The position numbers and the translations under genes are program-made. Shown here piece by piece: positions 24,071 to 35,118 of a stretch of 64,000 nt of DNA (position 1 is its first letter; every line of letters starts with the position of its first letter). The notes beneath the pieces were generated by a model. The model saw nothing but the letters and a program-made list of their open reading frames with translations. It was not told the origin of the DNA and did no database searches. This DNA comes from Trileptium ribeirensis. Its lineage: Eukaryota > Nematoda > Enoplea > Enoplida > Thoracostomopsidae. Location of the stretch: positions 49,628 through 113,627 of the forward strand of contig JASANE010012039.1 in the NCBI GenBank assembly GCA_030248225.1. Direction: 5' to 3'.

Positions 24071-25138
24071 TAAATGTCATTCTGCTCACTATGTTGTTGA
24101 TTAGCCGGTTACAGGTTTTTCGGTTTTGAGCTTCATCAATGCAAAGCGTCAACCACTGTGATGGGCATTTCCTGTAGTTACCCCTAAATTCGGCTTCCTC
24201 TGGACACAGGACTTCGTCTACAAAGCAGAATTAAAAAGGGTTGCACGACAGAAGAGTTTTCAACAACAGAGGACCCAATTATTGTTGACCTTACCTGGGT
24301 TGGTCCCGACCTTCCACTATGTGCAGTGTTGACGCTACCTATGCGCAATAATTTACCCATTTTTTCACTTTTCGGACCGCATTGGGGTTTATTTTCGGCC
24401 AGCCCTCCAGCTCGAAAATGGCCAGATTTGAAGGTACAGCGATAATTTTAGTACCATTTGAATCGCTGGTTCAGAATATATCCATTTTGCATTGTTTGTA
24501 TAAATTTTTGGGTTCCCAACTTTCCACTGTATTAGTACCCAAAATTTTGAAATTTTTTATCGATAAATATGTAATTTTATATGCAATTCCAAGGCATTGA
24601 CGAGCTGTATCGGTTCACAAATTGATACCTAGGCCTTAGCCTTTGGGTTAAGGTCTCACATGAATGAAAATAACTCTTTAATCCAAAAAAATTGTTACAA
24701 AAGTGGCTGAAATGGCTATTTTGAATATGACCAAAATGATCACTGTACATTCAAAATGTACAAATTTCGCACGCACCGAAAAACCTTGCGTAGGATTGCT
24801 CTTACATTTTAAATTATTATTTATTACTGATACATTTATTACCAGTCTTGTGATTTTTATTGCCCACATATATATAATATTGTTATGTGATTGTATTAGA
24901 TGTGTGGTTATTATGCATAGTATAATACTGTCAAGAGTTCCGTCATTTTCCTATCCACATGCGATTAATAACTACCATTTAATTATTGTACAAGTTGTGG
25001 TTTATAATAATTAATATTTTATATACCATAGTATACATATTTATGAAAATGTAGACTCTTGCATTGTGAGTTTTATTTTATAAATACATCAATAATTATT
25101 GAATAACACGTTTTATGTAATGGCAAAGAAAGCATTTG
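24071..25138. other. Unassigned AT-rich stretch
   Basis: No supported gene. A 103-codon plus frame (24703-25014) is AT-driven and hydrophobic and overlaps a minus-strand frame at the same place. Confidence 0.4.
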
Positions 25139-25393
25139 TTAGCTGGGTGCTACTATACTGTGCGGTTTGCGGTTTTTTCCATCGTTGCGGGAACGTTCAC
25201 CAAACAACAAAATGTGTGACTTATTTATATATAATGCTGTCCTTGTGGAATCTTCCTGTGCTCCATACAGTTTAAGGTGAGAGGGCAGAAGAAAATAGAG
25301 GTGAGAAGTTACTAGATTTTCAAGCTCTTCCTCCTTAACCATGGTCGGATTGGCTGTCGACATTAAGAAGCTCGGCTCTTCGAATGAAGACAC
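25139..25393 (-). CDS. Small ORF, doubtful
   Basis: An 84-codon frame with an ATG start (MSSFEEPSFLMSTANPTMVK...) whose composition is more balanced than neighbouring frames, with E/K-rich and S-rich parts and no membrane segment. I do not recognise it. Its length is not beyond chance, and no splice sites or neighbours support it. Confidence 0.18.
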   Translation of the reverse strand: MSSFEEPSFLMSTANPTMVKEEELENLVTSHLYFLLPSHLKLYGAQEDSTRTALYINKSHILLFGERSRNDGKNRKPHSIVAPS

Positions 25394-25840
25394 GTGCGGC
25401 TCTTAACGTACACGGTCCGCTGTTATTAGAGAGAACAGATAATATACAAACTAACAAAGAAGCTATATATTGTTGCTTCTAAGAGCTTCCGAGGTAGACT
25501 GGACTGTTCTCTGTAGTTGCAACACTATTGTACTATGCGTCACCTACTCTTGCTCAAGCACACTTGTATACAACATCTCAACAGAAAATCAAACAAACCT
25601 ACACAAACACTTATTTATATGCGAAGTGTTAAATTTAAACGTGTCCGTCCGTCTTTCCGGCCAGTTGTCTCAAATATCTGAGGAAGCAAAGAAGTATGAT
25701 TCCCATTATCATACTCTATAGCCTGGCCCGGGATCTCATATTGATTTAACCTATGAAGTTTGGCATGTTAGTCCCTCTTTAAATAGCATACCCCCTCCAT
25801 TTTTGCTATCGAGGGATAAATAAGCCAAAGTTTTGACGAA
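25394..25840. other. Unassigned stretch
   Basis: An 83-codon plus frame (25470-25721) is present but not recognisable. No repeats found. Confidence 0.35.
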
Positions 25841-26400
25841 CCGCTAGACACCCATTTTTGCTCAGGGCACCAAAAATAGCAGGCACTTTTCCGAATTTAC
25901 AGAAACTAGCTGTGTATACCATTCTGGAATCGTTCACGTGTGGGCATAATAACGTGAGAAATTACGTATGAAAATGTGGGCTGCACAAACACAGATCATA
26001 AGGTCACATAAGGTCATCACATTTGGCAAACTGCACAAACCGCTAGACACCCATTTTCGTCAGGGGCACCAAAAATGGCAGGCACTTTTCCGAATTTACA
26101 GAAGCTAGCTGTGTATACGATTCTGGAATGGTTCACGTGTGGGCATAATCACGTGAAAAATTACGTATGAAATGTGGGCTACACAAACACTGATCATAGG
26201 TCACATAAGGTCATCACATTTGGCAGACTGCACAAACCGCTAGACACCCATTTTCGTCAGGGGCACCAAAAATGGCAGGCACTTTTCCTGATTTTTATAA
26301 GCTAGTTGTGTATACGATTCTGAATTGTTCACGTGTGGGCATAATCACGTGAGAAATTACGTATGAAATGTGGGCTACACAAACACTGATCATAAGGTTC
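25841..26400. repeat. ~197-bp tandem repeat, 3 copies, CACGTG boxes
   Basis: The landmark ccgctagacacccattt occurs at 25841, 26040 and 26237 (periods 199 and 197). The third copy ends at about 26397. Each unit carries gttCACGTGtgggcataa, and copies 2 and 3 have a second box, atCACGTGa, 18 bases later, giving a symmetrical pair. CACGTG is the classic E-box of bHLH factors; any regulatory role is inference. Confidence 0.93.
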
Positions 26401-27050
26401 AGTTTGAAACACTTTTGCGATTTACGGAAACGTGGTGTTTGTTCCGCTGTAAGTTTGATAACGAAATATTGACGTTTACGGTAGTAAATTTTCTTATATT
26501 CACTATCCCATGTAAAAAAAAATTCAGCCCACAATTTTGTATATGTTATCGGTTTATACCACTTATATTTATTTTTGTAATAACTGGAATTTTAAAACAT
26601 ACAAAATGGCTACATAACCTAATTATGGTAAATTTGCAGTTTTATTTTTTGGACAGGTTTTTTCCAAATATAGGTTTAAACGGACATTGGCCAGATACTA
26701 TGTGCTAGGCTAACGAATAATTAATATACGTGTGTATATATTAAATGCTTTCTGTTAATTGTAGTAAAATCATTGATTTTTCGAGTGTTCAATAGAATGA
26801 TAAGAAATTTGCCAAGTTACAAAGAATTTTTCACTACACGGTGCTTCTCGGTAATTTCAGTATTAAACAATGATATAAACAAACCGAGAACACTTTTTCG
26901 GCTTTCAAATCGGTACATCAGTTTTGTGCAAGCAATGGCGTTGGTCGCTCATGTGGTCACTATTTAACCGTGGGTCATCGGTGGGGATAGTGGATCCAGA
27001 ACGCCGTGGGTCGTTGCTCGCTCCTAGTTGACCCATGCTAATTCATAGAA
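26401..27050. other. Unassigned AT-rich stretch
   Basis: A 112-codon plus frame (26370-26708) starts inside the preceding repeat and is hydrophobic through AT bias. No gene supported. Confidence 0.4.
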
Positions 27051-27059
27051 GCATGCGTG

Positions 27060-27240
27060 ATTACGTGGGTTTCAACCTAATGCTACAATTTATTGCATCT
27101 GTGATTGTGAAAATTTTCGAGGATTGTAAAACCTATTGTTGAGTGATTTACTTAAATATATTTGTGGCTGTTGTACCTTACCACCTTTGAACCATGCATG
27201 CTTCGTGGTTTTCACACATCATATCTACTACCTTAGTATC
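27060..27240. repeat. Degenerate ~175-bp satellite, cluster 2
   Basis: One monomer: aatgctacaatttattgcatc, gtgattgtgaaaattttcga, ttgagtgattta, then accatgcatg. It matches the clusters at 19.7 and 28.9 kb. Confidence 0.65.
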
Positions 27241-28760
27241 GGGGTTTCTAAACTTCTCGGGGCCCGGGATCAGCTTTGACTCTTGGGGAGACCAATTTGA
27301 GGTAAATCATGCTGAAAAGTTATTCTTAAGAAATTGTGATTAATTTATGCATAAACACAGGCTGAAGTAGGACTAAAAGTGTGTTACTGCAAAGTTCCTA
27401 GCTGTCGAACGCAGGTATCTTGCGGTCCGAAGGGTCAAAGTTAAAAAATCTTGGGGTCGGGGTCAGTCCCCGGCAAAGGAATCTCTGTAGTACAGTAGTA
27501 TCAGCGACTTTCGATTTTGTTGTAACGTAAAACATGGCTGCCTGTTTCTGCGCACACGTGGATTGGCCCACCTTCTAGTAATAATATGTTTTATATTTTA
27601 AAAAAATAGCTCTTAGAGCTGACCCCAGCTTTTCCATTTACTGCTAGTTCTAGTAATAATATGTTTTTTATTTTAAAAAATAGCTTTTCGGTTTGGTTCT
27701 CACCGACAAATCTTAGATTTGATTCCTGATGCATAATGGCAGCCTCGGCTCGGCTTTTGAGCAGAACTGACCCAAGGATGGAGCCTAAATTCTCGACTCT
27801 TAATAAAACACATCTTAATTGTATATAGTTTATATACTAAGCGCGTAAACCATGGAATTATTTACTATGATTTTGACTTTAATTATTATTTTAAAACAGA
27901 AAAAGGTCTAGTAGATCATGTTTAATCTTTGTGCAGTGCAGCATTTTACACAATCCCAACGAAAACTTTGGTGGACCTAGCCGTCATCAATGAGAACGCT
28001 AGTGGAATACATTTGCTGTAAGTATATAAATACAGCGCAAAATATACTGGAACGCGAAAGCATATTGTTAAACACGTTTTACTGTTTTAATATCGGATCA
28101 TTTGCGCTGCATATATAGAATATGCATCTTGAGAGGATGCAGTCGGCTCGGGCCTAAAATTTGGATACAATACGGTCTCTAATTTAGACCGCTGGATTGG
28201 CCTCTTTGGTTTGGACGTAACCAAAAGCAAAAATTAGTAAAAGGTACGTCTAGGCACAAAGTTACACGTTATACGTTAGCCTCAAAATACTACTATGGGT
28301 TATCCTTCTTTTATAGTCTGTTGCTCTAAATCAATAATTGTGTATTTTCGCAAATTTAGTGCACTGAAGCCCCAACAGTAGCTAGGCATAATAGAACTAA
28401 TGCTAGGATAAATTTAACTTTTTTCTTTGGAAATTAACTAACGAAATGTCGTTTTAACAGATGGTTTTTGTCCGCCGTTCGAAAGAAATAGGTGTGGGTT
28501 TAATGATGATTACGAAAATTTATTAGTTTAGTGAATGTTTTAGGCGCAGTGTACGCATAGAACAAGTTTATATTTATCTAGTTATATTTACTGCATTAAT
28601 TGGGGAAAGTTGTAAAAATATACGTGCTTTTCGGATGTTTATGAATGTATCTTCGAGACTAAGATCATGGGTGTACGTTTCAACTTTATTTTGGACTCCT
28701 GGTATTGCTCGGCGAGGCCGTATATACATAGTTGTTAATCAGTATACATACGCGAATAGG
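27241..28760. other. Unassigned stretch with small duplications
   Basis: Around 27580-27690 the string agtaataatatgtttt-tattttaaaaaatagct occurs twice about 68 bp apart. Otherwise no gene is supported. Confidence 0.4.
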
Positions 28761-28763
28761 ATA

Positions 28764-28813
28764 TTTTCGGTTAGCCCCCAGCCCAAAATTCGGGCTGGGA
28801 AGCTAACCGAAAA
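28764..28813. repeat. Strong hairpin (about 19-bp stem)
   Basis: Left arm TTTTCGGTTAGC then CCAGCCC; right arm GGGCTGG then GCTAACCGAAAA. The arms pair fully apart from a small asymmetric bulge (cc against gaa), around an AAAATTC loop. No poly-U tail follows. Could be one end of a small palindromic element or a structured RNA. Confidence 0.75.
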
Positions 28814-28849
28814 GACCCCGCGAACAAGTTACGGGTGAGAATTTAGGCT

Positions 28850-28895
28850 CCCGGCTCGGCTTGGGTCGCCTCTAGACTCGAGCCGAGCCTTCCAT
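28850..28895. repeat. GGCTCGGCT/AGCCGAGCC hairpin
   Basis: GGCTCGGCT at about 28854 and its reverse complement AGCCGAGCC at about 28881 enclose a ~18-base loop. The same nonamer recurs at 27750 and several times at 29870-30010. Confidence 0.6.
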
Positions 28896-28899
28896 GGTG

Positions 28900-29770
28900 T
28901 CTGGTTTTCGGGGTAACTGAAAACAATGGAGTGATTCATTTGAATATATTTGTGACCGGGGTACCTATATTGGAATGTACTGCATTCTTAGTGACCCCAC
29001 CTCCCAAAGGATCATGCATGATTTCGTTATTTTCAACCTATTGTCACATTTTGTTGTATCTCGTATTACAAAGGTTTTTGAGGATGCTGAAAACGATGGA
29101 GTGATTCGTTTGAACGTATTTGTGACCGATGTACCCTTTATAGAATGATGCTGTGTCCGCAGTGATCGCCACAACCGCAGTCTATGCATGATTTTGTGAT
29201 TTTCAATGTAATGTCATATTTCATTGCATCTGCTATTAAAAAGGTTTTCTGTAATGCTGAAAACAATAGTGATTTGTTTGACTGTATATGTGACTAATGT
29301 ACTCTTATTGAAATCGTGCTGTATCCCATGGGACCCCTTCCTTGAGCCATGCTTGATTTTGTGATTTGCAACTTAGTGTTATAAATTGTTGCATTTGTGG
29401 CTGTAAAGGTTTTAGGGAGTGCTTAAAACGATGGAGTGGTTCATTAGACGTATCTGTGACCGATGTAGCCTTTTTGGAATGTTACTGTATTCTATGGGGA
29501 CCCCTGCTGAGCCATGCATGATGATTCTGTGATTTTCAACGTAATGTTATAATATGTTCCATTTGTGGTTATAAAAGTTTTCGAGGATGCTGAAAATGTC
29601 GACATGTTTTATTTGAATATGTCTGTGGCCAATATACCCTTTTTTGCATACTACTGCATGTCATGGGACGCACCCCTTTGATTTATGCATGATTTTGCGG
29701 ATTTAAATCGAATGGTGTACTTTGTTAAATCTGCGGCTATAAACGTTTTCAAGGCTGGTAAAAAAGACTA
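28900..29770. repeat. Degenerate ~175-bp satellite, cluster 3
   Basis: Five or so head-to-tail monomers. The gctgaaaac(g/a)atgg/agtgatt landmark falls near 28915, 29090, 29256, 29428 and 29590, with catgcatgatttt-gtgatttt and tgttgcat-tgtgg-tgtaaag between them. Divergence is high but order is kept. Confidence 0.8.
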
Positions 29771-29869
29771 GTTGCTACGTTCGAACGCATTTGTGACTAG
29801 AGCGTCACTTGCTCGCAGTAATACCGCTCGCTGCGCAATCGTGGGTTTTCCCACCTTTTAGTTATTAAT

Positions 29870-30015
29870 AGCGTAAGAGCCGAGCCATAATTTTCATCGG
29901 AGCAAACAGATCAGAGCGAGCTCGACTGGTTCACGAAGATCCGAGCCAGATCGTAAGATGTGGCTGTGAAAGCCGAGGCGAGCCGGATATGATTCACGAA
30001 GAGCCGAGCCATATA
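29870..30015. repeat. agccgagcc motif cluster
   Basis: The motif (g)agccgagcc or close variants (atccgagccag, gccgaggcgagccgg, agagccgagccat) occurs about six times in 140 bp, with ttcacgaaga repeated twice. Low-complexity, degenerate tandem sequence. Confidence 0.55.
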
Positions 30016-32705
30016 TTAAAAATCTCGCTCCTTGTCACATCTATAAAATATTGCTTTCGTGGCTGAATGTTACCCTGGCTTTCAAGCTCTGCATGTACGG
30101 GGATGGGATTCGTAGCAATAAATAAACATGCTAGGAGTTATATGCAAGCTGGTGAAGTTCCACTCAACGTACAGCAGTGGGTAAAAACGTGACAATAAAA
30201 CACCGTTGACAATTATATGGTGGTACTATATCCACTGCAAAATGTTATCAGTGAATAAAATTGTCGTGGAAACGTCCATGAATACTTATATGAAGTTTTT
30301 GCGTAAATTGGAAATCGAAATTTCGTTTTCGTACCATGCCTGCTAATACGGCTCAGAAAATGCTACTTTAATTTGTTGTATAACAGCGGTTTGTCAAGCA
30401 GTAGCTTTAGTTTGATATTCAACAGTTTTCTAGGACTGCTTGTTTTACGGTATCGCAGAACTATTATGCCTAAGCTGCTTTTGAAAATGGCTCGTCACCG
30501 GGACACAAAATAGTGACGCGGTTCTATGGTATTATATGCTGGCGCTGTTTAGTAGCATTTACTTAAGAGATACAGCACGTGCTATGTGCTATCAACTACA
30601 ATTTGTGGAGTCTGATACATCGTAGAGTTATAATAATGACAAAGTATGCTTTGTTAGGTATATATTAAAATGAACTCATAGCGTTAAATTTATCTGTATG
30701 CGTATCAGATAAGCATAATACCTTCTGGATCGTCCGCAGAGGACAGAACATCTATATAATAAGAAGTATTAACAAATAATTACTTTGTAATTTTGTCAGT
30801 ATTAACTATAAAATTGGATTTCGCAATTTATCACCCAACATATTAAGACTGTAATTATATAACTATTAGGTCTCGACTAGCAATATTACTATTATTCTTT
30901 TGTTTGTGAACTACTCTTTAATAATGTGATTCCGTTCTGTAGGTATTGTTTTCATTTTAAAACTACGTATACGTGGGACACATTAATACGCCCTTATTAC
31001 GTTGTCAGTTTTACAAAAATGTTGGCTAGATGAAGGCACGCTGAAGTGCCAACATTCATGCATCGTGCAGTTAAGCAGACCTTCACGAACAAACAAACAT
31101 GCGTTGCCGAATGGGAGTGTGGTAAAATATCGATCAATGTGGCTTATTATCAATTCACTGTCCGTAACCAGTGTATTGGAATTTCTTTAATTTGATTCAT
31201 TCCATTAGTGCATACTTTATGCACAGTTCATAGCAATTCGAGTATAAATTGAATGATCAAAATTTAGCAGCATAGAATTAGTTTTATTTTTGCATGAACG
31301 CCCAAGTTAACTGAAAAAAATCAGATCATTATCAGTAGGCCTTGTACCCGTACATCATCACGTGGATATGAAATTGGTAATACGGTTACTTGAACAACGT
31401 TTAGTTATGGTTCACAAGTGCACGAGAAGTTAGGTCACCAGACAAAATTCTGCTAAAATTCGTATTCCTTTATTACAGTGATTAGAGATTTTTTGTTTTA
31501 TAAATCACATCATCACTTTATTAAAGTCCGTGTATATTAATTTTTTTATGTTACGCAATATTAGGTTATTGTGGTCATTCAAAATTAGTTGAGTAGAAGG
31601 CATATAATCTCATCGGTATTACCAACAATGTAGTAATGATAACGTATCATTAAAGATAACTTAATTTAACATAAGTGATTTGAACATTGGATTATGCATT
31701 AACTGCTGAGTTCAGGCAATTTTGTAATTTTAAAAGCATAGAAACATAATGGCCGCAGATACAGAAGCATCCATGTATGTATGTAAACGAAGTCAGCACA
31801 TCGAAATTTTCGCGGTTCATGCCCCATCGAGTGCTTCTACGGTATGCTTCGGACCTTTCGGTACTCGGCAACTGTAATACTGAACGTCAAAATTTTCGAA
31901 CGACTTTAAATTCAGAGTGTTAATATTACAGTATAATTAATATAATATCCCTTTGGCCCGCATTTCCGCATGCATGTCAAAAACAACTATTCAATGCTTT
32001 ATGTTCGAACTATTGTCATCAGTATCGAAGGACGAAAGAAACCAAAATTTGAACACATCATATGAGTTCGAAACATTAGTCTGATACGTGAACTTACTAA
32101 TAAAAGCTGAATTTCTACCTTTTCTGTGTTGTACATCTCCAACTGAGTTTATGGAATGGCTACGATTACCATATAAACATTTTTGGTAATATTAGTGTCA
32201 CCCATGATGCATTAATGGGATACGAATAGTAATTCGAAATTTCTCCATTCTTAATAGCGTGGCCTCTATTTGACACAAGTTGCTCTTGTGCCTCAGGGAT
32301 CTTCTTACAAATAATCATCCTCTGCAAATATTAAGATGTCATATGTGCGGTGTGTCGTCTTCATTTTGTGTCAATCGTTTTTGCTTTAATTTTAGGTTGC
32401 CACTAGTCATTGTGTTAATAGCACAAAAAATTTTTGGACCGTTGACCCCTGAAATGTTAAAATACCTGTTGGAATAATCAGGGTGTCTAATCGTTTTCAA
32501 AATTGTCGATACGGTACAAAATATACTATATATACCTCAAAAATATAACAAGATTGATGTACACATCCACAAAGGATAGACTTGTGCTAGTTACAAACAG
32601 AAAAATATATAATTATTTTCTTTCTATAAAACATACAAATAAAAGGACAAGCTAGTTTTACTCGCTCAATATTAGCAATAATTAGTGTTGTAGTGTATTT
32701 TTCAG
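30016..32705. other. AT-rich upstream region of RG-rich gene
   Basis: No coding exon could be supported. The first coding exon at 32726 follows a clear acceptor, so a 5' untranslated exon and the promoter probably lie within or beyond this stretch, but I cannot place them. Frames at 31002-31190 and 32280-32477 are chance-length. Confidence 0.4.
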
Positions 32706-32725
32706 TATATCTATTGAGCGGACGT

Positions 32726-32918
32726 ATGGACCATGCAAGAAATCTTCGTCAGCAGTGCGAACGAACACCGACGCTGTCCGAATGGGAAATCGGCGAGCTT
32801 CGCAACGACATTAAAACGTTTTTGTCGCAGCAGCGGTATGAAGACGAAATTGGCACGACCCTACGATTCGAGTACGAGCCGGACGCGATTATTGCATCGC
32901 TAAAAAGTTTTGGAAGTG
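32726..32918 (+). CDS. RG-rich protein, coding exon 1
   Basis: First coding exon of a five-exon gene model (32726-32918, 34622-34705, 37525-37652, 39036-39257, 42710-42880; about 265 residues). ATG at 32726 lies 20 bases after a T-rich acceptor (gtgtatttttcag, ending 32705), implying a spliced 5' UTR. The exon gives 64 residues plus one base (phase 1) and ends at a consensus donor GTGgtaagt. It encodes a charged, helical-looking N-terminus (MDHARNLRQQCERTPTLSEW...; EIGELRNDIKTFLSQQ) and an EYEPDAIIASLKSFG segment. Introns are 1.7, 2.8, 1.4 and 3.5 kb. Downstream exons add S/D-rich linkers, a TPEQLAELHKHVQ helix and an RGG region, which in other proteins binds RNA and is arginine-methylated. 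I do not recognise the family. Phase agreement at every junction is the main support. Confidence 0.66.
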
Positions 32919-34621
32919 GTAAGTGCCGTCGCAGTTTTCAGCGGGGTTCTCGTCGTGCTAAAGATGTAAAACTTAATCAATTTTATTGGCAATAAAACTT
33001 AAAATTGGAGTAAGTTTTGGTCTTTAACTAGTATCCGTGAGAAATTGTAACCCAGCGGATAATGTTTACACTTCGCCATTGGTTTGATATAATCGGCGAA
33101 GTAGCTACAATGTTAGATCCTCAATACTGGCTTCTACACAGAGAAGGGCTGTGATTACGATTTTCGGCGGTTTTCCTGTTAAAGTTTTGGTTTCTGCCCG
33201 GTTGCCTTGCTCAGTACCACCCAAGAATTTCAAGGTGACTTCAAAATTAATTGTCCTAACAGAAACGGATAGAAACGAAACGTAATACTGCTGTTATGTC
33301 CATTATTTATGATAAAGTCATGCGAAAAATGAAGCTCGTCCTGATAATATAAAGCAAATCAGTGTATGTTGCAAAGGCATGGAAAACACAATAAAGTGCA
33401 TATTGTGTGAAATTCCCATTTAACTTGTTTGGGGAGGGGACACATTTTCGTTCATTCTAACTACTTGAGGTATGCTTCTAGTTCACTGAAATTGGACTTT
33501 GGAAACCAGCTCAAAGCCTCATGAGTGCTATTAGATACTGTGGAGAGGCAGTGAATATTATCTTGCTATATCGCACCGGACCTTGCGGTGGCAGGTCGCG
33601 TCTACGGTCGTTACACGTCTCCACACATTTATCTTCTTTAATAATGAAATGTAATACATATTTATGCTACCGCAGCACGATGGTTTGAAGCAATATTTTC
33701 CAATCGCATTCGCACAAACTGCAATTCAGTGTTTTCTTATTTATTAGAACTAGGTAAAGTGCCCGCCACAAGTGATCGCTACTTCTTCAAAACTTTCTCG
33801 TGGAAATATAAATTTTATATTTGTTTTTTGTTCGATAGGTCGAGTACATAGACAATTATTGACGCGAGGACAGTGTGATTTGCTAATAAATTTCAACTCT
33901 TATTGGCAAGTCTCCGGTTTGTTGTGAACGTTAAGAAATGTACCATCAGCTAATTTGGCTGTCTTCATTGGGCTGTAGGCATGTTTGAATGACTGCCTGA
34001 ACACCATTTGGGCAGCCTAAGTACCCCTAGGATTGCGCTAAACACTCTTAAAAATTCGCAGCTAAAAATTTTTAAAAATTCAACATTTCGGACCTCAAAT
34101 TTCACTCAGTCGCTAAAAATAAAAGTACAAGTGTTTTGCGCCTCTTTATGAGTGCTATTTTTTGCCTAAGTACAGCTGCAAAATCAGGAGTATCTACTAA
34201 CTGAAAACGATTTTTTATAAATGCTGATAAGACTATTAAAAAGGGGTTCGCCAATTCCTATCATATGTACCAAGAGTTTGAAATTAACTTGGAGATTAAG
34301 GAAAGCAGCATTCAGCAAAAATTCTACAAGGTAGTCTAAATTCATGGAATACATACTCTTAAATTTAGTTAATCTAATATATATTTTGTCTTATCAATGT
34401 ATAGCATAGCTTACCTTGATGACGTTTGAAACAATAATTTTAACGCTTCTGTTTCCGTAAAAGGAATACGTAGATTTTTGGAGTAAAGCGCTCAAAAAGG
34501 TTGCTTGGACAAACTGGAAGTTCAAGATTTTGGGTATTTTATTGTTGTTTATTTTGTAGTACTTGTGAATGTAAAATACATACGTATACATCAATGCTTA
34601 CTTTTAATTTATTGTTTTAAG
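32919..34621 (+). other. Intron 1 of RG-rich gene
   Basis: GT-AG intron (gtaagt...ttttaag) of 1,703 bp. Apart from AT-rich sequence nothing was recognised. A 66-codon minus frame at 34394-34594 is chance-length. Confidence 0.5.
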
Positions 34622-34705
34622 TTGTCGAAGTCAAGCCACTACCAGATCGCCGAATAAGTACATCATCAGTTTCGAATGATGCTGATGTAAATACCGTCGA
34701 TTCGG
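34622..34705 (+). CDS. RG-rich protein, coding exon 2
   Basis: The acceptor attgttttaag (ending 34621) and donor TTCGGgtaagg bound 84 bases. The exon starts with two bases that complete the phase-1 codon of exon 1 (G+TT, Val), continues 27 codons (VEVKPLPDRRISTSSVSN...) and ends again in phase 1. It is a hydrophilic, S/T/D-rich linker. Too short to stand out by itself; the model rests on exact phase fit and canonical splice sites on both sides. Confidence 0.6.
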
Positions 34706-34794
34706 GTAAGGCTTGCTATCTTGCCTTACTTTGATAAAATTCGGTTTCTACTTTTTGTTTCCTTCCTGTTACAATAATTGCAGTTGATTATATA

Positions 34795-34950
34795 ACAGTC
34801 GCGGCCCAAAATAAGCTCAATCGAAATCGCAATCGATCTAAATTTCATTTAGCCGAAAACAATCGAAGTTTTATAATGAAGTTTATATAATTGCTTCAAA
34901 ATCGAAACCGGACCAAATCGATCGATATTTTCTTTAATTGAAATTGATTA
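34795..34950. repeat. aatcgaaatcg simple repeat
   Basis: Intronic stretch of degenerate cgaaat/aatcg strings (aatcgaaatcgcaatcgatc, aaatcgatcgat). It resembles the longer block at 39.48-39.67 kb in the same gene. Confidence 0.5.
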
Positions 34951-35118
34951 CTTCGCTCTTACCTCTGGCCATGATTGTACAAACGTTTTGCTTAGTTTTC
35001 AGAACAGTAACCTTGAATCTAATAATGACATCTCAAAGGCACCCACAAAAGTGTAGACAGAGGTATTAATCGATCGTACAAATCAAAGCTTATAGGTACG
35101 ATGTCAGGTGTGATTATT

